Source: a virus
Virus record (IMG/VR): IMGVR_UViG_3300045284_000173
Location: 1-43,893 of that record
DNA: 43,893 bases
Reading direction: 5' to 3' (one strand)
Both the position numbers and the translations under genes were made by a program. Shown piece after piece: positions 22,835 through 31,476 of the stretch. The number at the start of each line of letters is the position of its first letter. The stretch's first letter is position 1. Below the pieces are notes generated by a model that saw nothing but the letters and a program-made list of their open reading frames with translations, ran no database searches and was not told the DNA's origin.

Positions 22835-24868
22835 TTATCGAGGCTCCTGAGGAAACACGGTTAACGCCAACTCATGGAGTTTCCATTGGGTGGCGGCAAC
22901 GGCAGCCGAATCGCCGAGTTGGACCTGAACCACACCCGCTCCTGCGATTTCAGAGTCTTCAAATTTTCGAATCACTTTCGTTTCGCTGGCCGCAGCGGTC
23001 AAAGATACCGCTGATGTCCGAGTTTCCAATCCGTAATCACGAATCATGGAAAGGGTAATATTCACTCCCGTTGCTGGATCGGCAAGCAGTGAACTGACCC
23101 CCAATCCTACGTTATCCCCAAACTGTTGTATGTCAAGAGGTCGGGATTTCACATACGCTTGAAAATTCTGAGCGTTATCGGTCGTATCGGTAGTATCACA
23201 CTTCAAAAGAACCGCTGAACTAGAGAGTCCTGCGTAGGGCTTCAGATCCGACGACATCGAAGCCCCTAACGTATTCGCAAACATGGCCGCACATGCGGCC
23301 CCATGACTCATCGTAGGCCCAGCCGTAAAGTCGGTATGAATACTCCAACCCCCTCGTACATAATCCCCAACTTCTATGGTCCCCCGCATGATATCGAATA
23401 CGGCTTTGACTGGGATCGTATTCCCGCCATTGACATAGTTAAACCAAAACCAGACTTGGTGTAACCCGGCATAAAAGATCGCAAACGGATAGGCTTGGGT
23501 GTATCCAGCAAACGTAATTTGACTTGTCAGGTCCTTGATATCCTCTCCAAGATACTGAACATCGGTCGATCCTGCATTCGTTGCCACTAATCGACAAGGA
23601 CCTTCTTCACTCCAGAAATACAAAGCCGGTTCTCCGTAGAGATTACGACCTTGGACAATGGAAGCCTGGTTGATCGCGCCAAAGGCTGACGTGATTAATC
23701 GAGGAAGGTAGGGGGTGACATCATCGCCTGTCGCAGAGATTCGCCAGATTTGCCGTCGTTTAAAAGCGTAAAAGGACCCGTTCATCGAAGGGGCTAGTCC
23801 AGTAATACTGCCACCATCTTTTTCATTGAGCGTAATGAAATTTTCGTGTGTCGAATTGATAGGAACCCGTTCGAGGTCTCCCATATCCGTGGAACCTAAA
23901 ACAGGACTAAAGAAAATACGACTGCCATATCCTGTCGATTCGGTTGTTCCGGCTCCGATAAGACGATTTCCATCCGAAATAATAAATCGAACAGCGGGCC
24001 AGTTTAAGAACTCGCCTACTGCCGGAGCTAGTTCATACGATAATGGGTAATCCGATACCTTAAGCGTCGAGTCCGTATAGGTGGTGGTAGCGATTGCTGT
24101 ATCACCGAGGATATAATATAAATCCTGTTCCTCGTCGGCCGAAAGGTTCGCATTATGCCCAACGACTTCTAGCCGCCAATGTGTTTCACCTAATCCAGGA
24201 GCGGTTCCTCGGGTAATGACCACTGTGGATTTCGTTCCTGAGGGCGTAAACGAATAATACGCACTCGGTTCACTCATGCGAATGATCCGCGTGCCATCTT
24301 TCTCCAACCAACGTTGTCGATAACGACGTGGTTCGGCCGCGACCGCTCCGGCTCCTGCTCCGTCTGCCGCTGTAGGCGTGGTAGCCAAAGGATAATCAAA
24401 CCCAACAAATCGAATACGTGCGCCGCTTGGATGATACGGATCATACGTAAAGAGTCTGTTTTCGGCTGAGCCACAGTGTGCGGCAATATACAGTTGCCCA
24501 TTTAAACTCGTCACTTCAACTTCGGGCAGTGATCCGGCCTGGAGCGCGGTCACTTGGGTGACATCGGCCCAAGAAGTCCCTCCGGCCAACCGCTTCGCTA
24601 ATACGCTCGATGAGGGTTGAGAAAAGGACCACAGTTCAGCGTTCGCGTCATTTCCGTCAGGCATATGACGAAAGACTCTTCGCAAACCTCCGGGAGAGGT
24701 TCCGCCAGTCAGACTAGTCGTGGATGCACCTCCCCGTCGTCTCGCTAACGCGGCCCCGTAAGTGTCCGTATTTACTGATTCCACGACCTGAGTCTGTGGG
24801 ATCAAGTGGGGCGGATCGAACCCGTTCCGTCCTGTTCGCCAATCATTGATGAGAATTGACTCAGCCAT
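22835..24868 (-). CDS. Tail nozzle / tubular protein B-like, beta-propeller
   Basis: This encodes 677 residues. The N-terminus WRTGRNGFDPPHLIPQTQVVESVN and repeated propeller-type strands (SLNGQLYIAAH, ISDGNRLIGAG, MNGSFYAFKRRQIWRIS, GEPALYFWSEEGPCRL) resemble nozzle proteins of short-tailed phages (T7 gp12-like in role). It lies directly after the adaptor gene, the conserved order adaptor - nozzle - fibre. Assignment rests on size, order and propeller repeats rather than strict identity. Confidence 0.65.
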   Translation of the reverse strand: MAESILINDWRTGRNGFDPPHLIPQTQVVESVNTDTYGAALARRRGGASTTSLTGGTSPGGLRRVFRHMPDGNDANAELWSFSQPSSSVLAKRLAGGTSWADVTQVTALQAGSLPEVEVTSLNGQLYIAAHCGSAENRLFTYDPYHPSGARIRFVGFDYPLATTPTAADGAGAGAVAAEPRRYRQRWLEKDGTRIIRMSEPSAYYSFTPSGTKSTVVITRGTAPGLGETHWRLEVVGHNANLSADEEQDLYYILGDTAIATTTYTDSTLKVSDYPLSYELAPAVGEFLNWPAVRFIISDGNRLIGAGTTESTGYGSRIFFSPVLGSTDMGDLERVPINSTHENFITLNEKDGGSITGLAPSMNGSFYAFKRRQIWRISATGDDVTPYLPRLITSAFGAINQASIVQGRNLYGEPALYFWSEEGPCRLVATNAGSTDVQYLGEDIKDLTSQITFAGYTQAYPFAIFYAGLHQVWFWFNYVNGGNTIPVKAVFDIMRGTIEVGDYVRGGWSIHTDFTAGPTMSHGAACAAMFANTLGASMSSDLKPYAGLSSSAVLLKCDTTDTTDNAQNFQAYVKSRPLDIQQFGDNVGLGVSSLLADPATGVNITLSMIRDYGLETRTSAVSLTAAASETKVIRKFEDSEIAGAGVVQVQLGDSAAVAATQWKLHELALTVFPQEPR

Positions 24869-24869
24869 T

Positions 24870-25847
24870 TTAAGAGGTCGCGACGTTTACTGCCGAGGCA
24901 ATGGGACGATTTTGAGCATTGGATCGAAGGTTTGGTGATCCGATCATCTTCGTTAAGGCCCAGTATTTCAGTTTATCCAGACCCATGACGTATTCACCAC
25001 GAGCCACCTGCATTCGTGGTAGCTGATTCTGCTTCTCGTATTCTTTGGCTCGTGCTCCGATCGCTAACAATCGGTGAAAGTTGAACGGGATGAGTGGCTC
25101 ATCTGTCGAAATCGTCATATCACTGACCGTTCGTTCGTAATCGACGGTATAGTCCAAAGCAGCAACAGGAGTTGGAACCAAGGCAATCTGGTAATATCGA
25201 GGGGCCGTATATCCGACAGGAATCCGACTCAATATCACAGAATTTGTCGTCGCTATTAAATGTATACGTCCGGCTGCTGCCATACTCACGTAGAATTTCG
25301 TGATATATCCAACACTTCCGCCACTAATAGAAAAAGTTGCAGCGGAACCCGCTACCCCGGTCATCGCCACACTGCTAGAAAAAGGTAAGTATGACCCTGA
25401 AGACGACTCGAAACCCTCAACGTAAGCCGTTCCGTTATCACCAGCAGACGTACTGATAACTCCAATCCCACCGGAAGCAGGCATCTGCTTGAAGACAGCA
25501 GACATTCCCATATTCACGTAATACTCAGGAGTCCCTGGATCTTGAATCGGATTAGGAAATCGACCACGATACTGCCCCAACGACATAGGCTGGAGAGTTC
25601 TCCGATTTGTTGTATCTCGAATCTGTTTGATGCTTTGAACGGTTGATGGTAACTCATACTCAGCTTGAGCGACCACACTAGAAACGAGGATCTGGTCGTT
25701 ATACAACCAGTTCAGTCCCGGCTCCTCAAGGATCTCTCGCTGTGTCTCATTCACGAAGGCCGTAATTCGGGTGGCAACATCGGTTGCAGGCGTAGCCGCA
25801 TACCCACACCGTCGATACACATCAGCGAGAATGGTGCCGAGGTTCAT
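24870..25847 (-). CDS. Head-tail adaptor (tubular protein A-like)
   Basis: This encodes 325 residues. It starts with LGTILADVYRRCGYAATPATD and an N-terminal helical bundle with FVNETQREILEEPG, the signature I know from podovirus head-tail adaptors. A beta insertion of about 80 residues (about 125-205, Ser/Gly-rich with an Ig-like strand pattern) interrupts it before DYTVDYERTVSDM and the final helix. The insertion may be a surface decoration domain. It precedes the nozzle gene by one base. Confidence 0.7.
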   Translation of the reverse strand: MNLGTILADVYRRCGYAATPATDVATRITAFVNETQREILEEPGLNWLYNDQILVSSVVAQAEYELPSTVQSIKQIRDTTNRRTLQPMSLGQYRGRFPNPIQDPGTPEYYVNMGMSAVFKQMPASGGIGVISTSAGDNGTAYVEGFESSSGSYLPFSSSVAMTGVAGSAATFSISGGSVGYITKFYVSMAAAGRIHLIATTNSVILSRIPVGYTAPRYYQIALVPTPVAALDYTVDYERTVSDMTISTDEPLIPFNFHRLLAIGARAKEYEKQNQLPRMQVARGEYVMGLDKLKYWALTKMIGSPNLRSNAQNRPIASAVNVATS

Positions 25848-26428
25848 CCCTGGTAACCTGCCAGTTGAATCTTCAACTGCTCAATCTGAGCACGAAGACT
25901 TTCGGTCGAGGCCGACTCTCCGAGCACTTCACGCAGATACGATTCCATGCTCAGGTGGTTAGAACGATCCTCATTACTCTTGCACGGGAAGTGGATGTTC
26001 ATCCGTTCCAGCTTCCCGTTATCGTCCTTCTTGGCCGTTACTGTAAAGGGGATAGTCCGACCATCTGACTTCGTAACCCGAAACTCTCCGGGTTCGAGTT
26101 TATTAACCAACTCGATTTCGTCTCGTCGGAGCGTCTCCTTAGTCATCCGATAACCGACCCACCGGATATCAGTCTTCAAATCCGGTTTCGGGTGATCCCG
26201 ATCCCCGAGCGGATTAAAATGGCTGATCATCGGGGGACTGAAGAGGTTCTCATGCGGTCGGGCCTGCTCTCGGTCCTCCAGCAACTTCAGCATCCCCTCG
26301 AGTTGGGGATTGACGACAGCCGGTTGTGTCTGACCAGCCTTAATCGATTCAGCCAACGCAAGAATCGCGGTGGCAATATCGGAATTGTCCTGTGGCACGT
26401 CGGTCTTCTTATCAGATGGTGCTGACAT
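25844..26428 (-). CDS. Virion-associated protein, unknown
   Basis: This encodes 194 residues. A low-complexity N-terminus is followed by WVGYRMTKETLRRDEIELVNKLEPGEFRV, a pattern I recall from uncharacterised phage proteins next to head-completion genes. A C-terminal coiled coil, ESLRAQIEQLKIQLA, ends it. It overlaps the adaptor start (ATGA). Confidence 0.5.
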   Translation of the reverse strand: MSAPSDKKTDVPQDNSDIATAILALAESIKAGQTQPAVVNPQLEGMLKLLEDREQARPHENLFSPPMISHFNPLGDRDHPKPDLKTDIRWVGYRMTKETLRRDEIELVNKLEPGEFRVTKSDGRTIPFTVTAKKDDNGKLERMNIHFPCKSNEDRSNHLSMESYLREVLGESASTESLRAQIEQLKIQLAGYQG

Positions 26429-26440
26429 CGAATACTCCTG

Positions 26441-26761
26441 TTAGATAGCCGTGTTAAGTTCGCTGATCGCTGAGGTTTGAGAAGTACCTGAGGTCCAATA
26501 CGGCGAGGTTGCAGTCGTTGGTTGTCCAAACCAATCCCCACTTGATGTCGCTCCACCCATTCCCAAGTCCAGTTCTACAACTCGATTAGCCGTATACGAA
26601 CTATTCACGCAGTCGGCACTCACACCAAGACACTCAGCCGACTCCTTAGTCGTCGAATCGCCAGGAGTTCCGGCCCCCGCGATCACTCGCTCAAACCCAG
26701 CCGCCGAACCGGCCGCAATATTATCATACCCAAGACGCTTACTTTTGAGTGTGTAGGCCAT
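26441..26761 (-). CDS. Small beta-rich head protein
   Basis: The start is placed at ATG 26761, which overlaps the upstream stop (TAATG) and leaves 106 residues; a GTG-type start further up would overlap needlessly. The N-terminus AYTLKSKRLGYDNIAAGSAAGF is followed by Thr/Ser/Gly strands. It may be a head decoration or stopper protein; the sequence is not distinctive. Confidence 0.5.
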   Translation of the reverse strand: MAYTLKSKRLGYDNIAAGSAAGFERVIAGAGTPGDSTTKESAECLGVSADCVNSSYTANRVVELDLGMGGATSSGDWFGQPTTATSPYWTSGTSQTSAISELNTAI

Positions 26762-27582
26762 TACTTTCCGTCCTTCCACGGACCTTTTTTATGATCCGGC
26801 AATACCATATCCGACATAGGCGGCTCCATAAGTTTGGGAGCATTCAGCCCATCTGCCGGAAGTAACTGAATATTGTTATTCAGCCCACTTGGGTTAATTC
26901 GTGTCACACCTGGTCCTATCGTAAAGGAATAGGAGGGGTCGCGGACTCCGTTGGGGTGCGATTCATACCCATAGAGCAAAGATGGCCGATTAAGGAGGTC
27001 ACACCCAGGAGGAATAAGAACGTGTACTCCCCGCCCTTCAGCCACGCCCAACCAATACTCAGCAGACCCACGCTGAGGACCATATTCAGACCCCGCATCA
27101 TAGTGACAACCGAAGATCCCGATATGGGTGACCCCCTCCATGAGCGCAAGAGGAATCATATAGGAAAGGGTATTAGTGTGGTACCCTCGGGGAAATTCCG
27201 TCACCATCGACTCAAACGGATACTTGATACTTGTAGGGGCATCAGGATACTTTTGCTGCATCATGATGGGCGTATGAGTCGCCTTCAGCCATGCAGGATA
27301 TCGAGGGTCCCAGAACTTCTTATCCGCATCCCGCCATAATTCTGGAGGATGCAGATCGAACAAAAGGTCTGGTTCTCGCCCACACTGATGCCGACACGAA
27401 TGATGGGACCAAATTTCCCATGTGGGGTCATCCCACGGCACATGACGAATCGTGCCCGCTCCACCGACCATCGCAATCTTACGCAATCGTCCAACCCCGG
27501 CAAACACAGGACGACGCGGAACAAGCGGACGAGGCGTATATTCGCTCATCGCCCGCGTGAGCGGAAACCGTTGCTTCTTCAT
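26761..27582 (-). CDS. Rossmann-like protein with MptE/GT42-reminiscent features
   Basis: This encodes 273 residues. The core starts with KIAMVGGAGTIRHVPWDDPTWEIW (split by a turn), then DLLFDLHPPELW. TNTLSYMIPLALMEGVTHIG and IFGCHYDAGSEYGPQRGSAEYW follow, with a C-terminal LLYGYESHP. The N-terminal G-x-G nucleotide loop and the S-x-M-x-x-L-A-L ... G-x-I-x-I-x-G-x-x-x segment resemble the DUF115/MptE and CstII-type sialyltransferase fold. I recognise the FGCHYDAGSEY-QRGSAEYWLG pattern from unnamed phage proteins, so it is not unique to phages with neu genes. Possible glycan or nucleotide-sugar enzyme; function unproven. Confidence 0.4.
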   Translation of the reverse strand: MKKQRFPLTRAMSEYTPRPLVPRRPVFAGVGRLRKIAMVGGAGTIRHVPWDDPTWEIWSHHSCRHQCGREPDLLFDLHPPELWRDADKKFWDPRYPAWLKATHTPIMMQQKYPDAPTSIKYPFESMVTEFPRGYHTNTLSYMIPLALMEGVTHIGIFGCHYDAGSEYGPQRGSAEYWLGVAEGRGVHVLIPPGCDLLNRPSLLYGYESHPNGVRDPSYSFTIGPGVTRINPSGLNNNIQLLPADGLNAPKLMEPPMSDMVLPDHKKGPWKDGK

Positions 27583-27595
27583 TGTCCCTCTCTAC

Positions 27596-27632
27596 AAAAA
27601 AGAATTGGGGCCGACCCAAAGGCCGACCCCAA
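27596..27632 (-). terminator. Intrinsic terminator after the capsid-accessory gene (minus strand)
   Basis: A 12-bp stem (27621-27632 with 27605-27616, two G-T wobbles on the RNA) with a 4-base loop is followed on the minus strand by TTC and six T residues (27596-27601). It lies just after the stop of the gene ending at 27640. It separates the packaging/capsid block from the downstream tail block and could cap or attenuate high-level capsid transcription. Confidence 0.8.
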
Positions 27633-27639
27633 GCAGCCG

Positions 27640-28380
27640 TTACGTCGTGCCAGCGCCCAGAACCATCGCGTTACCGTCGCACCACGGATAGTTCAGGAAG
27701 ACCGCATACGTTTGACCAATAAAGGCTGACGTATTGTCACCGCTGGTTTTGCCGAAGAACGTGCCCACGCTCACCGGACCCGACGTATCGCTGACTGATG
27801 CGCCAAACTGTGCGACAGTCGGCACCGTGAAGGCCGAGCCAGCCGCCGTGCCCAGATTCGACACCTGAGTCGGAGGCAGGACCCACAGACCCCAAATACG
27901 AGGAGAATCAGTGCTCGTGATCTCGATAGACGTGCCTGCGACCGCCGTAATCAGACTGAAGGTCCCACTGGGGGTGCCCACCGAAGTCTGAGCGACCGCA
28001 AAGTACTCGACCGTGCCGTCCGATGCCAGACCACCGGATGCGCTGCCGGTCTGGGCAGCATAGAACATCCCGTAAATCTGAACCCAACCACCCTTGGTGG
28101 TATCACCGTGCAGGGCGTTATTCGACACAGCCTGTCCACCGCATACAATCCCCACACGATAGGGATCGCGTGCCGTGCCGAGCAATGCTGAGGCCGTATA
28201 GTCAGCCGTAATCTGGACCAACGTTCCGACATAGACATTCCCCGTGAACGACACAAAGAGGTACTCGTTACCATCCTTGTCTCGACCCTTATCCCCCGGC
28301 CTGTGCGGGAAGGGCGTGGTATAAAACTCCGACGTATTGCCCGCGAAGCCCATTGCTCCGGGGCCAGCCAAGGTGCTCAT
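27640..28380 (-). CDS. Capsid-associated beta-rich protein (decoration type)
   Basis: This encodes 246 residues. It is beta-rich with DKGRDKDGNEYLFVSFTGNVYVG at the start, DPYRVGIVCGG and VQIYGMFYAA, and ends in WCDGNAMVLGAG. It lies immediately after the major capsid gene and before a terminator. Position and fold suggest a head decoration or minor head protein (DUF2190-like in role). A GGAAAGGATTC ribosome-binding site supports strong expression. Confidence 0.6.
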   Translation of the reverse strand: MSTLAGPGAMGFAGNTSEFYTTPFPHRPGDKGRDKDGNEYLFVSFTGNVYVGTLVQITADYTASALLGTARDPYRVGIVCGGQAVSNNALHGDTTKGGWVQIYGMFYAAQTGSASGGLASDGTVEYFAVAQTSVGTPSGTFSLITAVAGTSIEITSTDSPRIWGLWVLPPTQVSNLGTAAGSAFTVPTVAQFGASVSDTSGPVSVGTFFGKTSGDNTSAFIGQTYAVFLNYPWCDGNAMVLGAGTT

Positions 28381-28416
28381 AATGAATCCTTTCCGTTACG
28401 CAAGTTGCAGTAGACG

Positions 28417-28434
28417 TTACGCAAGAATGCGTAA
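28417..28434. promoter_or_regulatory. Hairpin and direct repeat between capsid and decoration genes
   Basis: TTACGCA and TGCGTAA form a perfect 7-bp inverted repeat with an AGAA loop directly after the major capsid stop (28436-28438). The sequence CGTTACGCAAG at 28415-28425 also occurs at 28394-28404, a direct repeat 21 bp apart. There is no T-run, so it is more likely an mRNA 3'-end stabiliser or processing element than a terminator. Confidence 0.4.
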
Positions 28435-28435
28435 G

Positions 28436-29413
28436 TTAGGTGATGGCCGTCACGACACCCAGCATACGCCGGTTGGTCGTAATGAGGTTGCAGCGTGCCG
28501 ACACCTGATAGATGTCAACAGTCTGGTTGGCGGGACGAATCGGACCCGTCATCTTGTACCAATGTCCCTTGAGATAGGCAAGCTTCAAGAACTGGGGATG
28601 ATACATATACATCAGACCCGAAGGCACCGCGATATCGTAGCTAATGGCCGACGCCTTGAACTTCAGAACCTCATTCTTGAAGCCACCATCACCGGACGAC
28701 TTGTCAGTGAATCGCTCGTTGACCGTCAGTAGACCTTCGAACCCCTGGAATACGGTCTGGGTGGTCGTGATATACTGAGGATGTTTGCCAGACATGCCAT
28801 TGCTGGACGAGTTATAGATCGACCGCATGGTTGCACGCAGGTTATCGAACGCCGAACTCGACTGTGCACCACTTGCCTGCTGGTTGCGCCAGAAGGAGAA
28901 GTTGGCCGCATTGATCGAGCCGACTGTGCCAGTCGTCGGAGTCGAAGAAATCAGGAGTTGCAGACCACCCAATTCCTTGCCGCCCGTCCCAGATCCGTCC
29001 GAATACAACGACGTATTGATGACGGAATCCAGCGTGGACCGCAGGTTCTTCAACTTGCCATCCAGTAGATCAAACTTTTTGGCCGAACCCTGAACAACAC
29101 CGTTCTCCAGTTCCGACTGAAGCACGGTGCCTGCGACTTCCTTCCAGGCAAATTCTGCCCGGTCGAACACTTCAGAACGCTGCGTCGAGATCGTCTCGGT
29201 GTCTGAATAAAACCCAACAGTCCCGTTGAGCGCATACTCCAGACTGGCCGTAATGACATCGCCACCATCCACGCTCATGAAGGACTCGCCCTTCTTCAGC
29301 GTGTTCAACAGCCAATAATCATTAAAGATGTTATCCTCGGGCTTGTCATTGACCAGGGCATTCCATGCCGCAGCCACGATCATCCCGTCATTCGGAACGT
29401 TTACAGGAGACAT
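28436..29413 (-). CDS. Major capsid protein, HK97-type
   Basis: This encodes 325 residues. It follows the scaffold gene by 18 bases and precedes the decoration gene. Features are an N-terminal segment (NDGMIVAAAWNALVNDKPED), a long spine helix region (FDRAEFAWKEVAGTVLQSELENG) and, late in the chain, PSGLMYMYHPQFLKLAYLKG, the pattern of P22/HK97-like capsid proteins of podoviruses. The order terL - portal - scaffold - capsid supports the call. Confidence 0.8.
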   Translation of the reverse strand: MSPVNVPNDGMIVAAAWNALVNDKPEDNIFNDYWLLNTLKKGESFMSVDGGDVITASLEYALNGTVGFYSDTETISTQRSEVFDRAEFAWKEVAGTVLQSELENGVVQGSAKKFDLLDGKLKNLRSTLDSVINTSLYSDGSGTGGKELGGLQLLISSTPTTGTVGSINAANFSFWRNQQASGAQSSSAFDNLRATMRSIYNSSSNGMSGKHPQYITTTQTVFQGFEGLLTVNERFTDKSSGDGGFKNEVLKFKASAISYDIAVPSGLMYMYHPQFLKLAYLKGHWYKMTGPIRPANQTVDIYQVSARCNLITTNRRMLGVVTAIT

Positions 29414-29431
29414 AGGACTCTATGTCCTTTC

Positions 29432-30370
29432 TTACCGACGGCCCGCCATCGCTGCAGCCTCTTCGGGGTGCTCAGCATAATACTGAGCGGCGGTCCCGAA
29501 GGACTTGAACTTTGGCGTACCGACAGTGGTACTATTGGGAGCGACGGTAGACGCAGCCCCCGCATTTTGCAGTTGTTGGATCGCCGACCGCTGTTCAGCC
29601 TGACTCAGGGTAGGTAGGATCTGTGTCATCATGACGTGATTAAACGCCTGATGGACGTTCGATCCCCACTTGGGGTTGTCCATGAGTGCTTGCTTAACGG
29701 CAGCCTCGTGTTCCTTGAAGTACGGAAGTTGACGCAGTTCGGTCAAGGTTTCTTTGGCGTTCGAAGTGGCCCGATCCCAGAGTTGCTGTTCTCTGGCCTG
29801 CTCCTGACGCTCGCGCTCGCGCTGCTCCAACGGAGAAAAACGTTCCTCAAACTTGGCCTGAAATTGGGCCTCGTTCCAACGTTGCCACTCCTTGAGCCGT
29901 TCGGCGCTATAGGTCTTGCCCGTAATGTTCCCATTGCCGTCCACAATCGGCACATCGGGTGCAGGTTCCTGCGGAACGGGAGCCGGTTGGCCGCGTTTGC
30001 CCACCCACTCCTTCACTTTGTCCCGGTATAGACTGTGCTTCTCGGCATTGCCGAGCCACGTCTCTATCGCGGACCACGGATCACGCTCAAAGTCCTGATA
30101 CGGCTGGAACCGCTGCTCCCACTGAGTGTTGGCTTCCTGCCGCGCTTTCTCGCGTGCATTCTGAAGGATCGAGTCCCACCGCTCTCGCGGCGGCTCATTA
30201 CTTTGTGTGTTTGGCTGAGAACCGACTTGCGATCCTGCCTGCACATCGGGTTGACCTGTCGATGATCCGCTTGCGGGCGTTCCTGTCGCGGACGCTGGCG
30301 CCGACACCGCAGACGAACCGGTGGACCCTGACGAACCTGATGCTGGTGCCGAGGCAGCGATATCGGCCAT
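29432..30370 (-). CDS. Capsid scaffolding protein
   Basis: This encodes 312 residues. The Ser/Ala/Gly/Pro-rich first 55 residues are followed by a long charged coiled-coil body (RDKVKEWVGKRGQ, AQFQAKFEERFSPLEQRERE, REQQLWDRATSNAKETL) and a short C-terminus. Typical scaffold composition: no Cys, many Glu/Gln/Arg helices, located just upstream of the capsid gene. No protease motif, so it is probably expelled or degraded rather than self-cleaving. Confidence 0.8.
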   Translation of the reverse strand: MADIAASAPASGSSGSTGSSAVSAPASATGTPASGSSTGQPDVQAGSQVGSQPNTQSNEPPRERWDSILQNAREKARQEANTQWEQRFQPYQDFERDPWSAIETWLGNAEKHSLYRDKVKEWVGKRGQPAPVPQEPAPDVPIVDGNGNITGKTYSAERLKEWQRWNEAQFQAKFEERFSPLEQRERERQEQAREQQLWDRATSNAKETLTELRQLPYFKEHEAAVKQALMDNPKWGSNVHQAFNHVMMTQILPTLSQAEQRSAIQQLQNAGAASTVAPNSTTVGTPKFKSFGTAAQYYAEHPEEAAAMAGRR

Positions 30371-30430
30371 GAAGTTACCCTACCTAACGATGGAATGCCG
30401 CGTTTGTCGTAACGCGACGAAACGGAAGTC

Positions 30431-30511
30431 TTACTTACCGGCGATGCGAAGAACGAGGATGATAATCAGCAGAATAAAGACAATAGGGACGAGAAACTCA
30501 AGACCGGGCAT
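30431..30511 (-). CDS. 26-residue membrane microprotein
   Basis: ATG at 30511 follows AAAGGG and starts three bases after the zinc-ribbon stop. The peptide is PGLEFL, then an unbroken hydrophobic run VPIVFILLIIILVL and the basic tail RIAGK. One-span microproteins of this form are frequent in phage genomes just before scaffold or capsid genes. Too short for homology; supported by the ribosome-binding site and spacing. Confidence 0.5.
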   Translation of the reverse strand: MPGLEFLVPIVFILLIIILVLRIAGK

Positions 30512-30513
30512 TC

Positions 30514-30639
30514 TTACGCCCTTTCTGGCGGGAGACTAGGAGTTTGGACGACTTTTCCGCATTCGAGACAGACGACGGAGCCGCTGGGTTTCGCGTACGG
30601 CACAGGGATTCGACAACTGCACGGGCGTACGATCATCAT
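30514..30639 (-). CDS. 41-residue zinc-ribbon protein
   Basis: The start at 30639 overlaps the upstream stop (ATGA). The sequence has C-x-C (RPCSCRIPV) and, 14 residues later, C-x2-C (VCLECGKVV), a compact zinc ribbon. It sits between a 137-residue Cys-rich gene and the membrane microprotein gene, all coupled. A competing frame starting at 30643 encodes a basic peptide without Cys motifs and is less likely. Confidence 0.55.
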   Translation of the reverse strand: MMIVRPCSCRIPVPYAKPSGSVVCLECGKVVQTPSLPPERA

Positions 30640-31049
30640 ACATGTTCTGCGCGACCCACGCCATCCATCGTACGCGTGACCATCGGGTTCGCCATGAGAC
30701 GGCTGGTGCAGGGGCAGGTGATTTGGAAGATCGCATCCTGGGGCGAATTGTCACCCTGTACTGGGGTGTGGCAGGACGCGCACCGGATGCCCCAGTTGAG
30801 GGCATTGAGGAGTTCCGGGACTTCGATTGCGCGCTTCTTGCTCGCCCAACCGGATGTGTGGCCGCAGGACCAATGAACCACGTTGGCGTCAGGCGCAAGA
30901 GTGACCGTCGCAGGGACCCCCATAAAGCCACAGTAAAGGCAGTAGGGTTCAAGCGAAACAGAAGCCAGCAGTTCACGGCCATGAGCCAGAAGGTACGTCC
31001 CATCAGAGAGTGCCCTAACGACTGACGAGTTTAGCGGGAGGTGTTTCAA
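30636..31049 (-). CDS. Cys/His-rich protein with two zinc-finger-like modules
   Basis: This encodes 137 residues. C-x2-C and H/C pairs occur as CLYCGF, HWSCGH, CASCH and CPCTSR. These fall into two putative zinc modules (about 37-64 and 88-113) with a final segment MVTRTMDGV. The gene overlaps both neighbours. Such proteins accompany head genes in some environmental phages; function unknown. Confidence 0.55.
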   Translation of the reverse strand: MKHLPLNSSVVRALSDGTYLLAHGRELLASVSLEPYCLYCGFMGVPATVTLAPDANVVHWSCGHTSGWASKKRAIEVPELLNALNWGIRCASCHTPVQGDNSPQDAIFQITCPCTSRLMANPMVTRTMDGVGRAEHV

Positions 31050-31476
31050 TGGGTAAAGTCCTTATTGAGGTTTCGACAGAAAGGGTGGAACCGAGGTCCT
31101 CACTTTCACGGAGGGCACCCGGTCGCGTAACAAGCACTCTCGCCGCGTCAAGAGTATAGGGATCGATAGCCTTTGACCAATCCGTTAGGTGTTTATCCCC
31201 CGGCACATACTTGATACGCTGCTCCACGCCTGCCTGATGCATCTTCTGTGCCAAGTCTTGGCGAGAATAGACGGTGACGGGGTTATGGCCCAGATTTTCA
31301 ACCACTAAACCGCCAATGAAGGCCTCGTCGGTGATAATTCCATGGCTAGCTCCGGTCGCCCGCCACATGTAGATCGTCGGCCCGTCGCATTTGACACACG
31401 GAGGATGCGTGCCGCCTTCCAGAAACACGTCCTCCTCGAATCCACAAGACTCACAGTGCGTGGTAAAACGGGGCAT
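31015..31476 (-). CDS. Phage protein with N-terminal FmdB-like zinc ribbon
   Basis: The start at 31476 is favoured because it overlaps the upstream stop (TAATG); 153 residues remain. The first 35 residues carry C-x2-C and C-x2-C (HCESCGFEE ... CVKCDGP). Then come TDEAFIGGLVVENLGHNPV and VYSRQDLAQKMHQAGVEQ, a pattern I know from phage FmdB-type zinc-ribbon proteins encoded near the portal gene. Function unknown. Confidence 0.65.
   Translation of the reverse strand: MPRFTTHCESCGFEEDVFLEGGTHPPCVKCDGPTIYMWRATGASHGIITDEAFIGGLVVENLGHNPVTVYSRQDLAQKMHQAGVEQRIKYVPGDKHLTDWSKAIDPYTLDAARVLVTRPGALRESEDLGSTLSVETSIRTLPIETPPAKLVSR

Noticed and set aside
30536-30643. Basic 35-residue frame on the minus strand
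   Set aside because: It competes with the coupled zinc-ribbon frame at 30514-30639, which has clear Cys pairs and better coupling.
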